Of a stretch of 64,000 nt of DNA, positions 27,221 through 45,404 are shown piece by piece. This stretch comes from Apostichopus japonicus (lineage: Eukaryota > Echinodermata > Holothuroidea > Aspidochirotida > Stichopodidae), in NCBI RefSeq assembly GCF_037975245.1, contig NC_092581.1:13481303-13545302 (forward strand), given 5' to 3'. The notes beneath the pieces were generated by a model. It did not search any database and was not told the DNA's origin. It was given only the letters and a program-made list of their open reading frames with translations. Position numbers and translations under genes: made by a program. Positions within the stretch are counted from its first letter, which is position 1. The number at the start of each line of letters is the position of its first letter.

Positions 27221-27581
27221 CAGTGGCGTAGGAAGGTAGTTTTGAGTGGGGGGGCTGAAGACTGATAGCCGGCCTGGGGGAGGGGTCTAAGGGGAGGGGG
27301 TGTCCCCCTCCCCTTTGGAATTTTTTTGCATTTCCAGGTGGCCTCAGATGCAATTTGGTGCAATATAGCACACTTCAATACCCACTCCATTTTGTAAAGA
27401 ATTTTGCATTTTCACCTGGCCTTAGATGCAATTTGGTGCTTCAAATGAGATTTTTTTCTCATTTGGAAATGAAAAAGGGGTTTTCTGACTTGCGGAGCGG
27501 GGGGCGGAACGATACTTCCGCCCCCCATATTTTTCACTGGGGGGCTGGCGCCCCCAGCCCCCCCCGGTTCCTACGCCCTTG
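27221..27581. mobile_element. 361-bp hAT-type MITE with exact 8-bp duplication
   Basis: Terminal repeats CAGTGGCGTAGGAA / complement of CAAGGGCGTAGGAA, flanked by ATACTTTG at 27213-27220 and 27582-27589. GC-rich edges form strong local inverted repeats. A truncated inverted copy is at 59573-59824. The similar open frames in both copies are by-products of the repeat. Confidence 0.92.
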
Positions 27582-28406
27582 ATACTTTGGCAGAAAACAA
27601 GGAAATTTTCAGACAGAGAAAGTTCATCAGCATCATTCGCAGGATAAAAATTACATATATTTTGCACTTGAACTAGAGCATGAAGCACATGGTAAATACC
27701 CCCTCCTTTCCAACGTATTGAATCTCAGCGAAACAGTGCCCATTCTGACTTTATAATTCGGTCATTCGTCACTTTAACCCCTTACCCGGGCCTTTTTCAG
27801 TAACTCTCATAGCCTATGTCGCATGCAGCCTTCTGCTATACAGGGAATAACCTGCCAGCTTTTCTTCCTAGTCCCGGCAAAGTTAAACCCTATAATACAT
27901 GCTAGCATAACATTACTTTGCAATCACAGGCTTTGGGATGGATCGCGCTTGTTCATTTGCTCACGCATTTGACCATTCTCGTAATGACCATAGACAGCAA
28001 ATCAGCATAGGCTATGTCAAGACCGATCATTTGGTTAACAATGGGGACGATAATCATCACTGTCTTGTCAATAACGTAATCGGTTATGGTATGTCTTGTA
28101 AAGTGCAATCAGATTAGAATCTGTTGATGATACCACTGTAACTACCAAACAAATGATAAAGTCTAATTACCATATATCAATCGCGTTGCTTCACCAGAGA
28201 CTGGTGAAAACAACGTGGGAGGTCTATATGCATGGTGTGAACAAAGGTTTTCCAAGTCAAACACATTCTATATAGTGCCTCAGAATGTAATGTATTTGAT
28301 ATATGCACTTATATACATCTTATTATGCCAGTTAGGTTTACTTGTAATGATATATCGTATAGAGTGCATTTTCGTGAACAAAAGCACACAGTTCCTTGCA
28401 CATATA

Positions 28407-28464
28407 TCGGCCAGGTCGATAACGCGGAACCGCGGTTTCCGCGTTTTCGACCCGGCCCACATAT
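28407..28464. repeat. GC-rich inverted repeat (hairpin)
   Basis: Two near-complementary arms meet at CCGCGG (28430-28435): ggccaggtcgataacgcgga on the left and its near-complement through 28457. About 22 paired positions with one bulged T and two mismatches. It is strikingly GC-rich within AT-rich surroundings. Confidence 0.8.
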
Positions 28465-28540
28465 ATCCGTCACAAAGAAGCACTGCACATTTCTTATGGA
28501 TGTTTTTTTCAGCGGGGATGTGGATAATTGGGTGGCACCT

Positions 28541-28630
28541 GTTGGGTCAGGCTGTTACATGACGTGGTTATAGTATGTTCATGGAGCTATAAACAGATAG
28601 CTCCATGGTATGATGCAGTCAGAACCCAAC
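28541..28630. repeat. Hairpin with CATGGAGCTAT stem, copy 1
   Basis: Outer arms GTTGGGT (28541-28547) and ACCCAAC (28624-28630) enclose a perfect inner hairpin CATGGAGCTAT / ATAGCTCCATG (28580-28590, 28597-28607) with loop aaacag. A related hairpin lies at 42888-42940. Confidence 0.75.
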
Positions 28631-28705
28631 GTCAAATACAGAGTTAGTCTAGCCATTTTGGCCACATAATTTTTAATCTTCCTTCGGATGCATGCTTTTC
28701 TTTAA

Positions 28706-29538
28706 AGTGGCCATGACACGAAAATTTCAAAGTCCTATATTTCTGGGATCCATCAAAGAATGTTCTCTAGAACATGTATCAACCAATCTGCCAGTTTAAA
28801 ACTTGATTTTTCAAGTCGAAAATTGAGAATGAATTTACCCTTTTCGGCGTTTGAAACTTTGTTTACTCGAAAATTTTCCGATTCGCATGACGTCATGTGA
28901 CGTCACGTTTTGAACACATTTGTTGTCGCTGCTTACGATCCTCCGAACATACCATTCACGTACATAGTAGACAAGTACACATACCACTAGTAGTTACTAA
29001 ACAAAACACCGATCACAAGTGCGATATCAAATCAAAATTTCCTGTGAAATGGCGGATCCAGAACCAATTGCGGCAACCGAAGTTCAAAGTGATAATGGTT
29101 CTTCACTAGGCAGTGAAATTGGGCTATAATTAGAGTGCCCTTTCTCATATTCGAAGCAGAGAGTGAAGGCGATGATCATTCCAATATTGAACCGAACGTT
29201 GAGGGTGGAGCGGAGGTGTTAGAACCGTATCAGTTCGAGCCTGTTAAACGAGCCGAAATTGAAGCTCCACAACATATCGAAGAAGAAATCCGTTCGAAAC
29301 CATTGCAAGGAACCTACAACGTGGTAAGAATTTATTAACGAAGCATTTAAAAACAAAATCGAGTCCATTTTGTGCATGTGTTGTTGGAATTCGCGGAACA
29401 CCCTAAACCGTATTGTGCGTTGTGTTACGGTAACTTACAACCCATATGTAGAGTGTGTAGTACTAGTAGGGTTGGTTGCATACTGAAAGTTTGGCTCGGG
29501 ATGTAAGTTGCATTATGCAGCCATGCTAGGTAGGCATA
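28706..29538 (+). repeat. Left inverted arm of the palindromic element
   Basis: Identical, inverted, to 31934-32766 (position x pairs with 61472 minus x). Contains tgacgtcatgtgacgtca at 28888-28905 and the first exon or exons of an element gene reading inward (29049-29323). Confidence 0.93.
29049..29323 (+). pseudogene. Element gene 5' exon in left arm (PYQFEP protein)
   Basis: Starts MADPEPIAATEVQSDNGSS and meets a stop at 29127. The next frame continues with ESEGDDHSNIEPNVEGG, LEPYQFEPVKRAEIE and QGTYNV, ending at a good splice donor (gtgGTAAGA, 29324). So there is either a short unrecognised intron or a frameshift. An acidic PYQFEP-type leader is, to my knowledge, common in repetitive invertebrate proteins ending in a P2X7-type intracellular domain. 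In this arm no downstream partner exon follows, so it is an orphan copy. Confidence 0.6.
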
Positions 29539-29561
29539 ATAAGATATTTTTATGAACTTAA

Positions 29562-30140
29562 AGAGGCCATGACACGAAAAATCCAACTCATCGAGAGTAA
29601 CTTCCTCTGAATCTATGAGAAAATCTATGTTCAAAACTATCCTCAACACCTTGAAAACCGCAAGGACTAATTAGTAATTAACGTTTTAATATTCGCAACC
29701 GAAAATAGATATCTGAGAATGCGATTTCACAACAAGACAATGATGACGTCATGTTAGGAACACACGTGCAAAGCCCAGGCATGTATCGGATGCGCGACGA
29801 TCATACCGTTCCATATACACTCACATTTACACTGAGAGAACAACCACTGTATTACGCTATATCGTTAGAAATTTCAAGTTTGTTTTACAACTGTTGTAAA
29901 CTATCCGAGAGAAATGCCGGTCCGTTGTGTTGTTGGGGGCTGCATACATATCATTACCCATGCAATTAGCCTTCATCCATGGCTGAAGGACGAAAAAAAC
30001 ACGGCGATTATGACCACGTTAGTGCACAACACCAACGCCGATTTCACTGGGCCTAGCCAGTATGCAGCTCCGAATGAAGCGAACACTTCACGGAAGCATA
30101 CTGCGATCCCTCCTTTTTGTTATGAAATAAAACAAATGGA
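29562..30140 (+). pseudogene. Second TTAA element terminus with broken THAP domain
   Basis: TTAA (29558-29561) followed by AGAGGCCATGACACGAAAAA, a variant of the outer element's terminus, then an open frame at 29914. The protein starts MPVRCVVGGC, continues ISLHPWLKDEK and TNADFTGPSQY, and after a frame change reads SEHFTEA (30078-30098). This is the layout of a THAP zinc finger (C-x4-C ... C-x2-H, DNA-binding domain of P-element and Kolobok transposases). A frameshift and a stop (30075-30077) disable it. No matching right end was found, so only the 5' part survives. Confidence 0.7.
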
Positions 30141-31460
30141 CTTTAACGGTTCGACATAAAAGAGTCATTCTTCTGTCAAGTAATCCACAAAAAAAACTAC
30201 TCTGAAGACCAGATCGGGGAACAGGAAACCTCCAATGGGGCGAGTGGCGATCCTTAGGAGGTAGCGCGCCGAGCACTAGTAGTACTATAGTATTAGCGTT
30301 ACTACACTGAAGTCGCAATAGACGAAGAGATTTTACTGTATCATCTAAATTAACACCCCCTTCATTGCTCTCTTGTATACTAATAAGCTATGAGGTTAGC
30401 TTCAGAAGCGATGGGTTACATCTACTTGTGAACAAATCTCAGTGCCCCAATTTATTTCTGGAATATGCTGGATCAGTTAGTTATAGCAATAATTTCTTAT
30501 TCCTATTCCAGGAAAACCATTTTTATGTTGTGGAGGGAATGGGGGTAATGGGGATGGGTCAAAATAGGTAGGTAAAAAGATTTTATTCCAAAGGGTGTTT
30601 AATTAAATCTCAAAGCGATTTATTTTAAAGTCACAGAGCCAAAAATTCACACAACATAGTTCAAGTGTTAAATCATTGAACAAAATTGATTCAATATCAG
30701 TTCTAGACAGTCATTCTGGACAATCTGAACTAACATTAACAACAATCATTGTATTATATGACATTAAAGTAAAAATGTACTTTCCATAAACATTATCATT
30801 CCTTAATTACACTAATGTAATTTGTGACATCAAAGGAGGTTAAAAGAAAACAACTTACATGAATTTTTTTGCTTTAAGCATACAAAGCAGTTGTATGTCC
30901 ATCGCTATCAATCGTTGTTGTGACAAATTAATTAGAATAATCCAGAAGCAAATACAATAAAGGGTTATTTAAACCAAGAAACACTGCACGAAGTAACTCA
31001 CATGCAAAAATGTTACACAAGCACGACGACACGTACAACACTGATGGGCAATGTGAAACACAGCATCACACGCATTAAAACAATCGAAGACCATTAACAA
31101 AGTGTACTGCTGAGTTTTTGAAGAAAGCCTACAAAACAAACCAACTGCTACTGAAGAAACACAGTCTAAATATTCAAGAGTTCTGCTGCCTCCATTGGTC
31201 TTTATTATGACTTTTCTGTCAAATATCATTGGTGATATGGATATTTTGGCTTCCAGATTAAAGGTACGAATCAAACGTCTGGGAGGTAAATGCCCCTAAA
31301 AAGGTCAATGCCCGTTCCCTTATGCACATATTATATGACATCACGGTCACGCCAATACTTGTGTCCAAATGCTTCAAAACATGCCTTTTCTTTCATTGTT
31401 GATGTTGGGTCTGGAAAATAACCTTTTCATCCTGAATTAAAAGTCTTGAATTTCAATATA

Positions 31461-31722
31461 TCAACACTGAGGGAACCCTGACGGATTGATAATCCAACAC
31501 AATCGTAGTTTAGAAAAGGTGTTTCTGGAGGAATTTCTCAACCTAGGCTTCCTATACAATGAGTTTTCTCCTGGCAACTTGAATCCAGTGTAATGACCAT
31601 TGGCTGGAAAATCACTTCTGATCCTTTGGACTGCACATGATGGTAGCACAACCCTGACGTGTCTTGCTAGGAACCCCAAGTATCATTGAACCTGTTGACC
31701 GTAGGCTATGTATCTGTACTGC
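31461..31722 (-). pseudogene. P2X7-type intracellular (ballast) domain remnant
   Basis: Reading leftward from a splice acceptor (cccAG at 31723-31727): YRYIAYGQQVQ, a stop (31683-31685, where the family has Trp), then GFLARHVRVVLPSC, AVQRIRSDFPANGHYTGFK. The last part matches the end of the P2X7 receptor cytoplasmic domain (LPSC..RIR..FP...Y.GFK). The stretch sits on the same strand as, and downstream of, the PYQFEP exon in the right arm (32423-32149), so the two probably belong to one element gene. The cysteine-rich first half of the domain was not found. Confidence 0.7.
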
Positions 31723-31933
31723 CTGGGAAAAAATTTATGAAAGTACAAAATGTATTAATGTTGGCCCATGATGTCCACAATAACAAGCAGGCATACAATG
31801 TACAGTTATGGTTACATTTGTTGTGATTTTACACCTTCCATGTATCATGAAACATTCTTTTGTTTCAGAAAATTGATTTGCAAAACTCCAGGCCAAAGTA
31901 CTAGCCAAGTAATAATGAGTATGAAATAACACA

Positions 31934-32766
31934 TATGCCTACCTAGCATGGCTGCATAATGCAACTTACATCCCGAGCCAAACTTTCAGTATGCAACCAA
32001 CCCTACTAGTACTACACACTCTACATATGGGTTGTAAGTTACCGTAACACAACGCACAATACGGTTTAGGGTGTTCCGCGAATTCCAACAACACATGCAC
32101 AAAATGGACTCGATTTTGTTTTTAAATGCTTCGTTAATAAATTCTTACCACGTTGTAGGTTCCTTGCAATGGTTTCGAACGGATTTCTTCTTCGATATGT
32201 TGTGGAGCTTCAATTTCGGCTCGTTTAACAGGCTCGAACTGATACGGTTCTAACACCTCCGCTCCACCCTCAACGTTCGGTTCAATATTGGAATGATCAT
32301 CGCCTTCACTCTCTGCTTCGAATATGAGAAAGGGCACTCTAATTATAGCCCAATTTCACTGCCTAGTGAAGAACCATTATCACTTTGAACTTCGGTTGCC
32401 GCAATTGGTTCTGGATCCGCCATTTCACAGGAAATTTTGATTTGATATCGCACTTGTGATCGGTGTTTTGTTTAGTAACTACTAGTGGTATGTGTACTTG
32501 TCTACTATGTACGTGAATGGTATGTTCGGAGGATCGTAAGCAGCGACAACAAATGTGTTCAAAACGTGACGTCACATGACGTCATGCGAATCGGAAAATT
32601 TTCGAGTAAACAAAGTTTCAAACGCCGAAAAGGGTAAATTCATTCTCAATTTTCGACTTGAAAAATCAAGTTTTAAACTGGCAGATTGGTTGATACATGT
32701 TCTAGAGAACATTCTTTGATGGATCCCAAAAATATAGGACTTTGAAATTTTCGTGTCATGGCCACT
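31934..32766 (-). repeat. Right inverted arm of the palindromic element
   Basis: Mirror of 28706-29538. Holds the second copy of the element gene's 5' exon(s) on the minus strand (32423 down to 32149) with the same stop or frame break, which therefore predates the duplication or has been homogenised. Confidence 0.93.
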
Positions 32767-32770
32767 TTAA

Positions 32771-33360
32771 AAGAGCTTTGATCCCCGAAGATCTTTCTCC
32801 ACCAAACTTTGACTTATAAGGTAGCATACTCCATATACTTGCCCCATTGACTTACACACTAAATCGTCAAAGTAATATGGTCCTTGCAGAAGTTATCATT
32901 AGCTGAACCCTCAATATCACTGGATAGCTGAAACGTTGGCCATTCATGTTACGTTCTAACTTTCCGTATCATGGAAAGTCAGCTTTAATGACCTCGGGGC
33001 TGCACTCTTTCCTTCTTTAAAATCCTTGATGCACCTCCAGCCCTCCAATACTGATTCAATCCTGTTCCTAAATCAGTCGGGAAAAATTTTGAATTTTACA
33101 TTATTTATTCTTGCGTTTAGAGGTATAGTTAAATATAGAACTAAATATGCCTCAGAATGTACCAAGTGCACTCTATGTTTTTATTTTACTTTTTTCTTCT
33201 TCTTTCTGATGGTTCTGATACCGAGCACGGTGTCTAATGTTAACGCGCGAGGTTCAGACACAATTTTTAATATTGAACACCTAGCGCTGGGTCTGATCCG
33301 TAATATATACACTGTGAAAAAGTAAATCTTTTGTCACTGTTCATAACGCGTGGCGGAATT
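32771..33360 (+). other. Upstream region of the BHMT-like gene
   Basis: No repeat family or exon recognised. An upstream coding exon for the BHMT-like protein is expected either here or on the far side of the palindromic element, but none could be identified. Confidence 0.35.
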
Positions 33361-33387
33361 TGCTACTTTGATACCTTTAAAGGGCTT

Positions 33388-36300
33388 ATGGAAAAACTGA
33401 ACAACGGTGAAAAAATCGTAGTAGCAGAAGGTTACATCTTCCAGTTTGAAAGGCGATGCTACCTTAAAGCAGGACCATTCGTTCCAGTTGTCGTCTTGGA
33501 GCGCCCGGACCTGGTCAAGCAATTACATCACGAGTTTGTCAGAGCCGGAAGTGACGTAGTACAAGCATTTACGGTGAGCAAGATGCCTTTATGCGTTTTT
33601 ACATAAATAAATGTAAAGCTGTGCTTATCTTCTTTATTATTATTATTATTGATTTTTTTTTCTCAACTGTAACTCAAGTGAGGAAACTCAAATGAAATAT
33701 CAAATGATCAAACCCCAAAAGGAAATAGAAAAAAAAATGGTTAATAATATACATATTACAATTGTTGTTTCTTATAACTGGATGTTATAAAAAAAAAAAA
33801 ACTTCATAATGTTAATTTTTATAATTCATTAATTTTCATTGTAGTATTACAGTCATCGTGAAAAGATGAAACTCATCAACCGAGAAGGAGATTTGGAGAA
33901 GATGAATCGAATGGCCCTGAAGATTGCCCGCGAGGTCGCCGATGAAACAGGAACACTTATGGCCGGGGACATCTGTAGTACCAACCTATATGACCCTAAA
34001 GATCCCAAGAAAAATGAAGCTGTGAAGCAATGCTTTGTGGTAAATTTATTTGCTCGTTCACCGGTACTCATAAAGTAAAAGTTGACATTGAGCAGTTTAG
34101 GTTGTCTTCTCAAAACGCAAGATAAGTGGCTTCCATAAACATTATGTTCTTATATATACAGTACCCGATACATGTCGTTAGCAGAGAGGGCCTGGTGACA
34201 TATAATTGTCCCTGATCCCCTTTGTGTACTCTTCATTTTTTTCTTTCCGATTCACACAGTTGACGTACTTATAATGGGGGCGGGTGGGTGGGGAGGAGGA
34301 GGGAAAGAACCGGTAGAGGATATGCCATGTTGTTGCCTTTCTAATATATATAATGTTGTTTTTTATTTCTCTTCTAGGAACAGGTACAATGGGCGGTGGA
34401 AGAGGGCGCTGATTTTATAGTAGCAGAGACCTTAAGTTGTCTTGGTGAGGCTTTGATAGCTCTAGAGGTTATCAAAGAATACGGAAATGGTAAGCTGATA
34501 AGAGGTATAGAGAGGGTGGGAGGAATAATGACGTCGGAGTACACAGCCTCACAAATAAGACATCTTATATATACTTCCACGGCCCCCTCCTCGCCTCATG
34601 AAAAACACACGCTCCTACGCCCTGACGTATACAAGTCAAAGTGTGACAACTTCCTTTCGATTCTAAACCGAATCGTTTTCAGATGCGTACATCCAATCAT
34701 CCACATCGTTTTCTCTTAAATATCCATGTTCTTGTTGTGAATGGTATCTGCTAATGAAATGCGTTCTGTTGCCCATAAAAGTAAACATTTTCGTTTGGAT
34801 ATACCTTAAAGGCATTGAAGACTCGCCCCAAACCGCTTGCGGCCATCTGAAAAAGTTAACTTTCTGTTGCTTGCAAGTGACGTTTTGTTCGTGTCGCTAC
34901 AAAATGCAGACAGAAATGAAACGTGATACCTTGTTATCTTTTATCTAGACCTGAGGTGTCCATCGCTGCTATGTACACTGTGTTGTGTGTATTGACCGTA
35001 GCTGTATGTATTGACTGTACACTAGTGTCTAATTACCGACGGTAGCAAGTTGTGTGTGTATTTTCTGGGATCGATGGTGGTGTCTAACACTTCTGTTACA
35101 CCTCATTCAGATTACCAGCATTATACGTTTCTTTCTGCGCGAGTCTTCACACCCTTTAACTCTTTATGCCTAATTGCGATAACATGGTGATATACAGACG
35201 GTATACTCATGAATAATCATATACATACAGGTGTTCCTGCTGTCATCACTCTCGTAGTTCATGACAGAGAGCATGACGAAGGGAACGCGTACACCCTCGA
35301 TGACGTAGAAATCACCGAAGCCATGAAGAGACTTGAGGCTGCAGGTGCTGACGTGGTTGGTCTGAATTGTGCTCGAGGTCCCGAGACGATTATCCCATTG
35401 ATGGAGAAAATTAAAAAGTCAGGGGTCAAGGTGAGTTTTAGCCGCAATACTCAGCCGTTTTAACGATTCCAACCGAACTTGCGCAATTCGCTTTAACCTT
35501 CATTTTATGAGTATGAAAAAAAATAGACAAGAAAATCATCTGATTGTCACTTTTAGCTTCAAAAAGCCGAACTCTGATATGACGTCATAAAACCAACTGA
35601 AAAAAAAAGGATATATATTCCAAACTATATTCCTAGGTGTGATGTATGCTTCGTACAGGTTGTGTTAATTTAATAACACGACACCTAATCATCCAGAAGT
35701 ACCACGTGCGCATGCTCATAGTAATGAAAACACTTCTTCTTTTGTGTAACAATTCAATCAGCCAAGGAAGGACGAAGGTTATAGAACAGTACATACATCA
35801 AGCCTATATATTATCACACATAGCCACTATGAAACATTAATGTTCATTGTCGAAGGTATTTCCAGCTTGATATTTTTAAGATATCCATTCCTTGTCTATA
35901 AAAAATCGCATCATATATTCATGTCCTATATATAGTTCATTCGAATTTTTTTCATAGATTGTTTTCCTTTCGTCTGTTCCGAATCGTAGGTACCTCTGGC
36001 CGCGTTACCTGTGATGTATCGAACTACCAAGGCGGAACCAACTTTTATGAGACTCACAGATCCGAGGACAGGTATGACCATTTATTTTTCATTTTATCCG
36101 TATAAATTTTATAAAATTGAAACATCAATAAACATTCACATTGGGAACGAACACAATTCTTTTGTGTGTGTGCGAGTACTTTATTTTGTATTCTGACTGA
36201 GGACTTTCAGAAAATGAATTCCAAGTCCTCAGATTTTATTTCAAAAGAATCACCATGTCCTCGGAAGGATTCTGTTGTTCAGGGGAATTGATATGATATA

Positions 36301-36741
36301 TGGATTTAAACAATGAAAAAAAACAATGAGGTCCTCAGTCTTACTGTAAAATGCACATGTCTGTGCTTGTATGTGTTTGTTTGTTTGTTTGTTTTTTGTT
36401 CTGTTTTTGCTTGCTTATTTTTTGTTCATAGTGCTTTCTCCTTCCGTTATTTATTGTATACACTAGGCAAAAAGCTCTTCCCGACCGACTTGGACTGCGC
36501 TATGAGTTCTCGTAGTGATATCTTCGAATTCGGTAGACGGTGTGATGAAATCGGTATACCGTACCTTGGTCTTTGTTGCGGTAATTCTCCCCACTACACC
36601 CGAGCCCTGTGCGAGAGCATTGGAAGACGCCCTCCTGCGTCTAAATATTCCCCGGACATGAGCCTTCATTGCATCTTCGGAACTGATGACAAATTGAACA
36701 CATTCCTCACGAAGAATGCGGTCGATCGAATCGTGAGCTAA
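33388..36741 (+). CDS. BHMT: Betaine-homocysteine S-methyltransferase-like protein
   Basis: Zinc enzyme that moves a methyl group from betaine to homocysteine, giving methionine and dimethylglycine; cytosolic (family knowledge). Exons: 33388-33573, 33845-34039, 34378-34489, 35231-35430, 35990-36071, 36467-36741. Phases join cleanly to 349 residues from the first in-frame ATG. The line [11 protein letters not shown] aligns with human KGILERLNAGE, so about ten N-terminal residues and a first exon are probably missing; the exon may begin near 33382. The three zinc cysteines are present: [10 protein letters not shown] (human C217) and [14 protein letters not shown] (C299/C300). [12 protein letters not shown] and ADFIVAETL follow the homocysteine-methyltransferase barrel. 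The C-terminal dimerisation arm is shorter than in human (406 residues). Identity outside the motifs is modest, so it may be a BHMT-related paralogue with another methyl donor. Confidence 0.87.
34810..35155. mobile_element. TTAA-flanked MITE, copy 2 (BHMT-like intron)
   Basis: TTAA at 34806-34809 and 35156-35159, inverted ends aggcattgaagactc ... gagtcttcacacc. Near-identical to 21109-21473 with small indels, same orientation. Confidence 0.86.
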
Positions 36742-37357
36742 GCAATGTGATGAGTGGTATTCACACATGGGGAAGAAATGGGAATTTTTTGTTTTATTAT
36801 TATTTAAATCATTTAGAAATTGTTCAGTAAAATTTCTTTTAAAGTAAATGGATGTAGGGAAGTTAAATGGGAACAATCGTTGTGATGCCACAAATGGAGT
36901 GGGACTTGAATGACCATCCTTCTGGACCCCATTCTTGTTCAGTGCCACTACTACCCCTTCCCACCTCCTCCCTTCCCAACTGTTTCATTGCTGGCGTAAT
37001 GGTGTTCTGATTAAGAAAGGTTAAGGTCTATTGTGTCTATAGGGGTGTTGCATGCTTGTTGTTGAATCATTGTATACATCATTGTCTATGGACAAATTCA
37101 AGGTCAAGGTATATTGGGACATATTTATAGTCAACATGTCCGTAGACCTCTTGATGACTAGTGTCTTGGGACACTCTTTATGGTCAGGGTTTATGCCCCG
37201 TTGGACATATTCATGTTCAGGTGCGTTATAATATTCATGGTCCGCAAGAATTACATTTTTTTCGTCAATTGTATACGATTTTCATATTCTTAGATTTAAC
37301 AAAAGACTCGGCCCGACTTATAAACAAAACTAAGCAACAGTGCGATTGATATTAAAC
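36742..37357. other. Intergenic between two convergent genes
   Basis: Holds the 3' UTR of the BHMT-like gene and no further exon. Contains a loose repetition of 'tatgg(t/a)caa' or 'ggtca' phrases (37020-37240). Confidence 0.4.
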
Positions 37358-37363
37358 TTTATT
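37358..37363 (-). terminator. Polyadenylation signal of alpha-tubulin 1
   Basis: AATAAA on the minus strand, about 245 nt after the tubulin stop codon, a normal 3' UTR length for tubulin. Confidence 0.55.
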
Positions 37364-37608
37364 TCAACTACGTAATAAAATACAAAAAATAATTCAGTTC
37401 TATATTTCTGTTCTATTCTATGTGTATGAAGGTCTGTTACACTACTTCCTCTATCCCCCACCCCGCCCCCGTACAGTCTGTTAGAAAAATAATCACAAAA
37501 TATTATCCAGAAAAGTGTATGGCTTTATATGCCAATACTGAAAAGACATGTAAAGTATAGCTAGTACAAACATCACCAAAATTGCTATTTTTTTATTAAT
37601 TTTTTTAT

Positions 37609-45404
<7,796 letters not shown>

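Larger units (their letters stand above)
28706..32766. mobile_element. 4.06-kb palindromic TTAA transposon with 833-bp inverted arms
   Basis: TTAA stands on both sides (28702-28705 and 32767-32770). The element starts AGTGGCCATGACACG and ends in its exact complement. The arms 28706-29538 and 31934-32766 are both 833 bp and align base for base with no gap; I saw one mismatch (28752 region against 32730 region). The 2395-bp spacer holds a second related terminus at 29562, a broken THAP domain and a P2X7-type domain remnant. TTAA duplication fits piggyBac or Kolobok; a THAP domain inside favours Kolobok. No transposase catalytic domain is recognised, so the copy is probably non-autonomous. Confidence 0.88.

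Noticed and set aside
30969-31274. 101-residue minus-strand frame in the palindromic element's spacer
   Set aside because: Cys-rich end is suggestive, but I could not match it to the P2X7 domain's Cys-rich half or to a transposase.
36463-36948. 161-residue minus-strand frame
   Set aside because: Antisense of the last BHMT-like exon; the plus-strand frame carries the zinc-site motif.
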